A DNA stretch of 10,665 nt, taken from NCBI GenBank assembly GCA_039029935.1, contig JBCCFC010000360.1:1-10665 (forward strand), given 5' to 3'. The position numbers and the translations under genes are program-made. The notes beneath the pieces are model-generated. The model was not told the DNA's origin. It made no database searches and saw only the letters and a program-made list of their open reading frames with translations. The DNA comes from G039029935 sp039029935. GTDB lineage: Bacteria > Chloroflexota > Anaerolineae > Caldilineales > Caldilineaceae. Position 1 is the first letter of the stretch, and each line of letters opens with the position of its first letter. Positions 7,048 to 10,665 of this stretch are shown here, in pieces.

Positions 7048-7112
7048 GTAAGTTAGTATCCAGTAAGTTGGTGACTGATTACCGATTACCGACCTACTGA
7101 ATACCGACCTAC
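7048..7112. repeat. Imperfect inverted repeat built from short tandem units
   Basis: The gap between the GH3-like gene and the tRNA holds 25-nt arms at 7048-7072 and 7088-7112 with a 15-nt loop. Nineteen positions are Watson-Crick pairs, with two more G-U pairs if read on the plus strand. Each arm is itself a near-duplicate: GTAAGTTAGTAT and GTAAGTTGGT on the left, ACCGACCTAC twice on the right. Most mismatches are A-C, which become G-U if transcribed from the minus strand, downstream of the tRNA. No T-run follows on either strand, so it is not a canonical terminator. It resembles a degenerate dispersed repeat. Confidence 0.65.
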
Positions 7113-7120
7113 CCAAGAAG

Positions 7121-7192
7121 TACCCCTGATAGGATTCGAACCTATGCTCCTAGTTCCGGAAACTAGTGCTCTATCCCCTGAGCTACAGGGGC
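7121..7192 (-). tRNA. tRNA-Arg (anticodon CCG)
   Basis: A complete 72-nt cloverleaf reads on the minus strand. The acceptor GCCCCTG pairs with CAGGGGT (the first pair is G-U), and the discriminator is A. The D arm is GCTC/GAGC with loop AGGGGATA. The anticodon stem is CTAGT/ACTAG with loop TTCCGGA, giving anticodon CCG, which reads the Arg codon CGG. A 4-nt variable loop and the T arm ATAGG-TTCGAAT-CCTAT follow. The 3' CCA is not encoded and must be added by nucleotidyltransferase. The gene stands alone, antisense to the flanking protein genes. Confidence 0.95.
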
Positions 7193-7211
7193 GTACATCT
7201 ACAATAACTCC

Positions 7212-7240
7212 CTTATATCATAAATTGGAAATAAGTACAA
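7212..7240 (-). promoter_or_regulatory. Candidate promoter for tRNA-Arg
   Basis: On the minus strand TATAAG (7212-7217, 5 of 6 consensus) lies about 20 nt before the mature tRNA 5' end. TTGTAC (7235-7240, a weak -35) sits 17 nt upstream of it. The spacing is right but the -35 is poor. Confidence 0.35.
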
Positions 7241-7247
7241 ATTTTTC

Positions 7248-8384
7248 ATGTATTTGGATCGAGCATATCGCCCTCGACGAAGGCGGCGTGGTGGTTTCCC
7301 ATTCTGGCCGTTTCTGCTTGTGGTGATTATTGGTATTATTCTGTATGAACAACAGCCAGAGTGGCTTGTACCTCAAGAGACCCAGCCGACAGCCGTTCCC
7401 ACGCGTGGTGCGCTCTCCTATTTGGTCGATGCGCGCCGTTTGCTGAACGCAGGGGCGTATAACGAGGCATTAGCAAATTATGAAGAGGTATTGCGATTAG
7501 AACCACAAAATGTTGATGCACTGGTGGCACAGGCCAATGTCTATATGATTTTCACGGATGTGGAGACGGCCAATGACTATGCAACACGTGCCATTGAGAT
7601 TGATCCTGATCATGTCGATGGCATGGTGATTTTGGCACGGACATTGGATTGGCTTGGTGACTATGACAGTGCCATCAATTACGCCTTGGATGCACTCGAA
7701 ATTGTGCCAGAGAACCCTGAAGCCCTGGCAGTGCTGGGGGAAATCTATGCAGATGTGGGCAATTGGACGGTCAGCGAGAATTATCTGAATCAGGCACTCG
7801 ACCTTGATCCGACACACACATTGGCGTTACGAAACAAGGCGTATCTCTATGAGTTTCAAGGTGAATATGAGACAGCCATTCAATTATATGAGCAGGCGGT
7901 GGCGAGTGCGCCACAACGATTTGATCTATATATTGAGTTAGGGCGACAGTATCGTGTGGGGTTGTTTGACTATGAAAAAGCCAATGAGAGTTATCGCAAG
8001 GCGGTTGAGGTCTATGAGTCGGCAGTGACATTGGATGCACTTGGGTTTGGGCTATACAACACGGGTGATCACCTACAGGCGGTCCGTGTGCTGCGTCAAG
8101 CCTATGAACTTGATGATGACTATGGTCCTGGACTTGTCCATTTGGGGATGGCTCTATATGCTCGACGGAACTATGAGGATGCCGCCCCTATGCTGGAGAA
8201 AGGGATCAATATTCTGGGCGAAGACGCCCGTATTGAACACATTTACACATTGGGCTTGGCCCACATCTATAAGGAACCAACAGAATGTGATCGGGCTGAA
8301 CCTTGGTTGCGACGAGCACTAGATATCGCCTCCGACAGTTTACCCGCTATTGAGGGCATGAATCTATGCGACTTATCTTACTAA
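7248..8384 (+). CDS. Membrane-anchored tetratricopeptide repeat protein
   Basis: The 378-residue protein begins with a strongly basic stretch (RPRRRRR, 8-14) and one membrane helix (about 18-33). This predicts a cytoplasmic N-terminus and an extracytoplasmic body. After a short Pro/Thr linker, about nine 34-residue TPR units run from about 55 to 363, for example with phases starting near 55, 89, 123, 157, 191, 225, 259, 293 and 327. They show the usual W/Y-G-A-P pattern, as in AYNEALANYEEVLRLEPQN. The last unit is longer and holds a Cys, and another Cys is four residues from the C-terminus. TPR arrays bind partner proteins, so this is probably a scaffold at the cell surface; no enzyme domain is seen. 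No good Shine-Dalgarno precedes the ATG, but the basic-helix-TPR layout fits this start. It is divergent from the tRNA and 122 nt upstream of the DASS transporter gene. The partner is unknown. Confidence 0.9.
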   Translation: MYLDRAYRPRRRRRGGFPFWPFLLVVIIGIILYEQQPEWLVPQETQPTAVPTRGALSYLVDARRLLNAGAYNEALANYEEVLRLEPQNVDALVAQANVYMIFTDVETANDYATRAIEIDPDHVDGMVILARTLDWLGDYDSAINYALDALEIVPENPEALAVLGEIYADVGNWTVSENYLNQALDLDPTHTLALRNKAYLYEFQGEYETAIQLYEQAVASAPQRFDLYIELGRQYRVGLFDYEKANESYRKAVEVYESAVTLDALGFGLYNTGDHLQAVRVLRQAYELDDDYGPGLVHLGMALYARRNYEDAAPMLEKGINILGEDARIEHIYTLGLAHIYKEPTECDRAEPWLRRALDIASDSLPAIEGMNLCDLSY

Positions 8385-8391
8385 ACTTAAA

Positions 8392-8472
8392 GTTCAAACC
8401 CCTCCCTAGCCCTCCCCTAACAGAGGAGGGAATCGTTCCTCCCCAAGCTGGGGGAGGCTAGGAGGGGTGAAC
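8392..8472. repeat. C-rich/G-rich palindromic repeat (REP-like)
   Basis: A long imperfect palindrome lies between the TPR and transporter genes. GTTCA, CCCCTCC and TAGCC on the left (8392-8410) pair with GGCTA, GGAGGGG and TGAAC on the right (8456-8472), with an AA bulge and one bulged C. Inside are two small hairpins (CCTCC/GGAGG and CCTCCCC/GGGGGAGG), giving a three-way-junction shape. No T-run follows on the plus strand, so it is not a standard terminator. Similar CCCCTCCC...GGGAGGGG elements are dispersed in many bacterial genomes, including cyanobacteria. I infer a mobile, non-coding palindrome. Confidence 0.75.
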
Positions 8473-8506
8473 AACTACAAACTTTTATTACCTATCAAAA
8501 TTATTT

Positions 8507-10249
8507 ATGGCTTATAAACGTGCTCGGCTAAAATCTGCACTGCCGCAACAAGCGACATGGCTCGACTCGCCCAATCAGAAAGAGTCATCAGACCACAAGA
8601 ACTTAGATCGAACCAAGCCAACGCTTGTAGACCCAACCGATGATGAAACGACCAACGCTCAAATAACTAGGGATGAGACAACCAGGGATACAAACACCTA
8701 TTCAACGATAAACCATGAGGCTGCTGTCGGGCTGGGGAATAGTACACCAGAGGTTCGACAGCGAACACGGCAACGCACAACCACAAGCAAACGACGCCTT
8801 GAACGTCGAATTGCACCGCTCGAACTGCTCCAACAGCCCTTACAGGCAAGTGTACGCAAGGTATTTGATCTACGACGATTTCTGATTGTGATTGCCTTAA
8901 CGGTTGGGGTGTTATTCTTGCCACAGCCAGAAGGGTTGAGCGAGGCAGGACATCGAGCCTTGGCACTGTTTGTCTTTACGGGTAGTATTTTGGCCTTAGA
9001 ACCTGCACCCTTGCCCATCTCCGCCCTATTGGTTCCTATCTGTCAAATTGCGCTTGGCATTGACCAGTCTGCTGGTGCATTTGGTCCCTTTGGCAGCCCT
9101 GTGGAATTTTTGATCTTGGGCAGTCTCTTTTTGGCCGAAGCACTGCGCAAACATGGGCTGACCAGGCGGCTGGCCCTATATGTGATTATTCTGAGCAAAG
9201 GTAATTTTAAGACGTTGCTCTTTGGGCTGATGCTGATCACATCGGGCTTAAGCATGTGGGTACTCAACACTGCAACGGCGGCTGTGCTCATTCCGGTCGC
9301 CATCACCATTGCACAGCGCGTCCAGAATCCTGACCATGCACAGCGTGCGTTGACGATGCTGATTCTTGCCATCGCCTATAGCTCTAGCATCGGTGCGATT
9401 CCCACCATCATGGGCAGCGGCGAAAATGCTATCGCCAGCAGCCTATTGGCACAAGTGCAACCTTTTGGCTTTATCGATTGGATGAAGTATGGGCTTCCAG
9501 TGCTGATACTCCTGCTACCACTGACATGGTTCTTATTACAGCAGGCAATTCGTCTGCCCAAAGTGACCCTTGACACAACACCCGTTGAACAAGAGCTGGA
9601 GCGATTGGGTGGCTTAAAAAGCTCGGAACGTAAGATTCTGTTTGTCTTAGGCATTTCCGTCATTTTATGGATCACAGGCGCAAATATCGAACAACTCTTG
9701 AATTTGCCAAAAACTTTGCTGAGTAGCGTTGTCGTTGCGATTGGTGCGGTTGCCGTTCTGTCAATTGAAGAGGTAATCGACTGGAATGATCTCAAAGGGG
9801 TCAACTGGGGCGTCTTTTTTGTGATTGGCGCAGGTTTAACGTTGGGTGACGCACTGGCAAAAACCGGAGCTAATTTGTGGTTTGCTGGTCTATTGGGTCC
9901 CCTGTTGGATGGATTGCCCTATGTTGCGATTCTCTCTATTTTGGTCTTAATGGCATTCACAATCACACAATTTTTAAACAATGTACCATTGGGCGCAATT
10001 TTTGCACCAATTCTGTTGACGCTAGCCGAAGCAAACGGTACAGCCCCCCCCCGTTTGTTGTTGCCAACAATCTTTACGCTCGCTTTGGCCTACACACTCC
10101 CGGGTGGGTCGGCTCGCATTACACTGGCAGCTGTCACCGGGGCAGTCCAAAGCAAGGATATGATGCGAACAGGGTTGATTGTCGGGATTCCGTCAGCAAT
10201 TTGCATCTTGATTTATTTTTATATTATTGGTAAATTGGGGTTCATTTAG
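8507..10249 (+). CDS. DASS/SLC13-family anion:sodium symporter-like protein
   Basis: The 580-residue integral membrane protein begins with about 118 hydrophilic, Thr/Arg/Asp-rich residues not usual in the family. About a dozen helices follow from residue 122. Family landmarks are present: SMWVLNTATAAVLIPVA (249-265) at the first SNT substrate/sodium motif, GSGENAI (303-309) near the usual GTPPNA position, and TQFLNNVPLG (487-496) at the second SNT motif. The two motifs read LNT and LNN instead of SNT, so ion or substrate specificity may differ from dicarboxylate transporters; sulfate, phosphate or organic anions are all possible. The ATG at 8507 has no clear Shine-Dalgarno, but there is no other Met before residue 242. 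A run of nine C (10044-10052) lies in frame. A strong terminator-like palindrome follows the stop directly. It is probably transcribed with or after the TPR gene. Confidence 0.85.
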   Translation: MAYKRARLKSALPQQATWLDSPNQKESSDHKNLDRTKPTLVDPTDDETTNAQITRDETTRDTNTYSTINHEAAVGLGNSTPEVRQRTRQRTTTSKRRLERRIAPLELLQQPLQASVRKVFDLRRFLIVIALTVGVLFLPQPEGLSEAGHRALALFVFTGSILALEPAPLPISALLVPICQIALGIDQSAGAFGPFGSPVEFLILGSLFLAEALRKHGLTRRLALYVIILSKGNFKTLLFGLMLITSGLSMWVLNTATAAVLIPVAITIAQRVQNPDHAQRALTMLILAIAYSSSIGAIPTIMGSGENAIASSLLAQVQPFGFIDWMKYGLPVLILLLPLTWFLLQQAIRLPKVTLDTTPVEQELERLGGLKSSERKILFVLGISVILWITGANIEQLLNLPKTLLSSVVVAIGAVAVLSIEEVIDWNDLKGVNWGVFFVIGAGLTLGDALAKTGANLWFAGLLGPLLDGLPYVAILSILVLMAFTITQFLNNVPLGAIFAPILLTLAEANGTAPPRLLLPTIFTLALAYTLPGGSARITLAAVTGAVQSKDMMRTGLIVGIPSAICILIYFYIIGKLGFI

Positions 10250-10253
10250 CTTG

Positions 10254-10363
10254 CCCCCAACATCTGAGGTCAGACCTTGGGGAGGTGACGACAGTATAAT
10301 CTGGACGCACCCGGCATTCGCCGTCACCTCCCAAAGGTCAGGTTACTGTGGGGGTAATTTTTT
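10254..10363 (+). terminator. Palindromic element, copy 2, acting as a likely intrinsic terminator
   Basis: Immediately after the transporter stop, CCCCCA (10254-10259) pairs with TGGGGG (10349-10354), followed by TAATTTTTT, as in a factor-independent terminator. Inside, GGGAGGTGACG (10280-10290) pairs perfectly with CGTCACCTCCC (10322-10332), and GACCT (10273-10277) with AGGTC (10335-10339). The core 10272-10339 is 68 nt, exactly the length of the core at 2235-2302. It shares AGACCTT, GGAGGTG and TCCCAAAGGTC at equivalent places. It is probably a member of a dispersed repeat that here also terminates transcription. Confidence 0.8.
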
Positions 10364-10367
10364 CAGA

Positions 10368-10378
10368 AAGGGGGGTGG
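10368..10378 (+). promoter_or_regulatory. Ribosome binding site of the last gene
   Basis: A purine-rich AAGGGGGGTGG stretch ends 3 nt before the ATG at 10382. It is the strongest Shine-Dalgarno-like sequence in the window and supports this start. Confidence 0.55.
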
Positions 10379-10381
10379 TTT

Positions 10382-10665
10382 ATGCGCGTTTGGCTCATCG
10401 GTGCTGGCAAAAGCGGTATAAAAGCACTGGTTCAACTTAAGAAAGATGGTAAAACAAAAGTGTTTATTAGCAGCCCTTCTGTGCGCCCCAAGGCGGTGAT
10501 TGATGGTGTTATTGAGCAGGTTAACTATGTGGAACATGTAACGCCGTTGAACATCAATTTGTTGGCGAAACGGATTCGACCAGACCTTATCTTAATTGAC
10601 TCTGGTGCCAAAGCAAGTCATTTGGGTCGCTTTACAGGGGGATTGGCTTTGTCCGAAGCCATGAA
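10382..10665 (+). CDS. Partial Rossmann-fold protein, probably NAD(P)-binding (truncated by window edge)
   Basis: Ninety-four complete codons are visible before the window ends. The N-terminus MRVWLIGAGKSGIKAL gives a first beta strand and the dinucleotide-binding GxGxxG loop (G7-A-G9-K-S-G12). RIRPDLILID at about 70-79 suits a later strand of the same fold. Such N-termini occur in TrkA-N/RCK domains, dehydrogenases and ATP-grasp-associated proteins. The second strand ends in SSP (KVFISSP, 27-33) rather than the acidic residue typical for NAD preference, so NADP or another ligand is possible. It lies 133 nt after the transporter gene, behind a terminator-like element, so it is probably a separate transcript. 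The specific family cannot be named without the C-terminus. Confidence 0.7.
   Translation, partial: MRVWLIGAGKSGIKALVQLKKDGKTKVFISSPSVRPKAVIDGVIEQVNYVEHVTPLNINLLAKRIRPDLILIDSGAKASHLGRFTGGLALSEAM

Noticed and set aside
7048..7112. CRISPR array
   Set aside because: Units are 10-15 nt, degenerate and inverted, with no unique spacers of regular length and no cas genes nearby.
7121..7192. Attachment site of an integrated element at the tRNA 3' end
   Set aside because: No integrase, phage gene or second copy of the tRNA 3' end is visible in the window.
9376..9804. 142-residue minus-strand open frame opposite the transporter gene
   Set aside because: It lies wholly within well-supported transporter coding sequence on the other strand and has a low-complexity, non-protein-like composition.

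Overview
Most of this window (about 402-10665) looks like a medium-GC bacterial chromosome. The layout suggests a Chloroflexota member, perhaps of the Anaerolineae/Caldilineae/Ardenticatenia group. The reasons are Thr/Pro-rich (TPTP-type) linkers in a giant secreted GH3-like protein, membrane-anchored TPR proteins, palindromic intergenic repeats and weak Shine-Dalgarno use. The phylum call is inference; I could not search a database.

Layout. Positions 1-230 (minus strand) hold something that does not belong: an open, intron-bounded fragment of a eukaryotic axonemal dynein heavy chain (AAA1 domain, outer-arm DNAH5/DNAH8 type). It ends at an excellent 3' splice-acceptor-like sequence. A breakpoint must lie between about 231 and 401. 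The likeliest explanation is an assembly chimera or contaminant at a contig end; transfer between genomes is the exciting but less likely alternative. Next, on the minus strand, come an AI-2E-family membrane protein fused to a HAD-phosphatase-like domain (402-2183) and, upstream of it, type I signal peptidase lepB (2347-3060). The two are separated by a large palindromic element. A 183-bp divergent promoter region (3061-3243) leads on the plus strand to a 1257-residue exported GH3-like protein (3244-7017) that has lost the catalytic nucleophile and other active-site residues. It ends in a Ser/Thr/Pro linker and three membrane helices. After an imperfect inverted repeat comes tRNA-Arg(CCG) on the minus strand (7121-7192). 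Then follow plus-strand genes for a membrane-anchored TPR protein (7248-8384), a DASS/SLC13-type anion transporter with a long hydrophilic N-terminus (8507-10249), and the start of a Rossmann-fold, probably NAD(P)-binding protein (10382 to the edge).

Function. The bacterial genes share a cell-envelope theme: signal-peptide cleavage, an exported sugar-binding-like protein, an anchored TPR scaffold and two families of transport protein. They are not obviously one pathway. Three palindromic intergenic elements are present. Two of them (about 2211-2341 and 10254-10363) share a conserved core of exactly 68 nt and are copies of one repeat family. No CRISPR array, transposase or phage gene is visible, and I found no convincing new multi-gene system.
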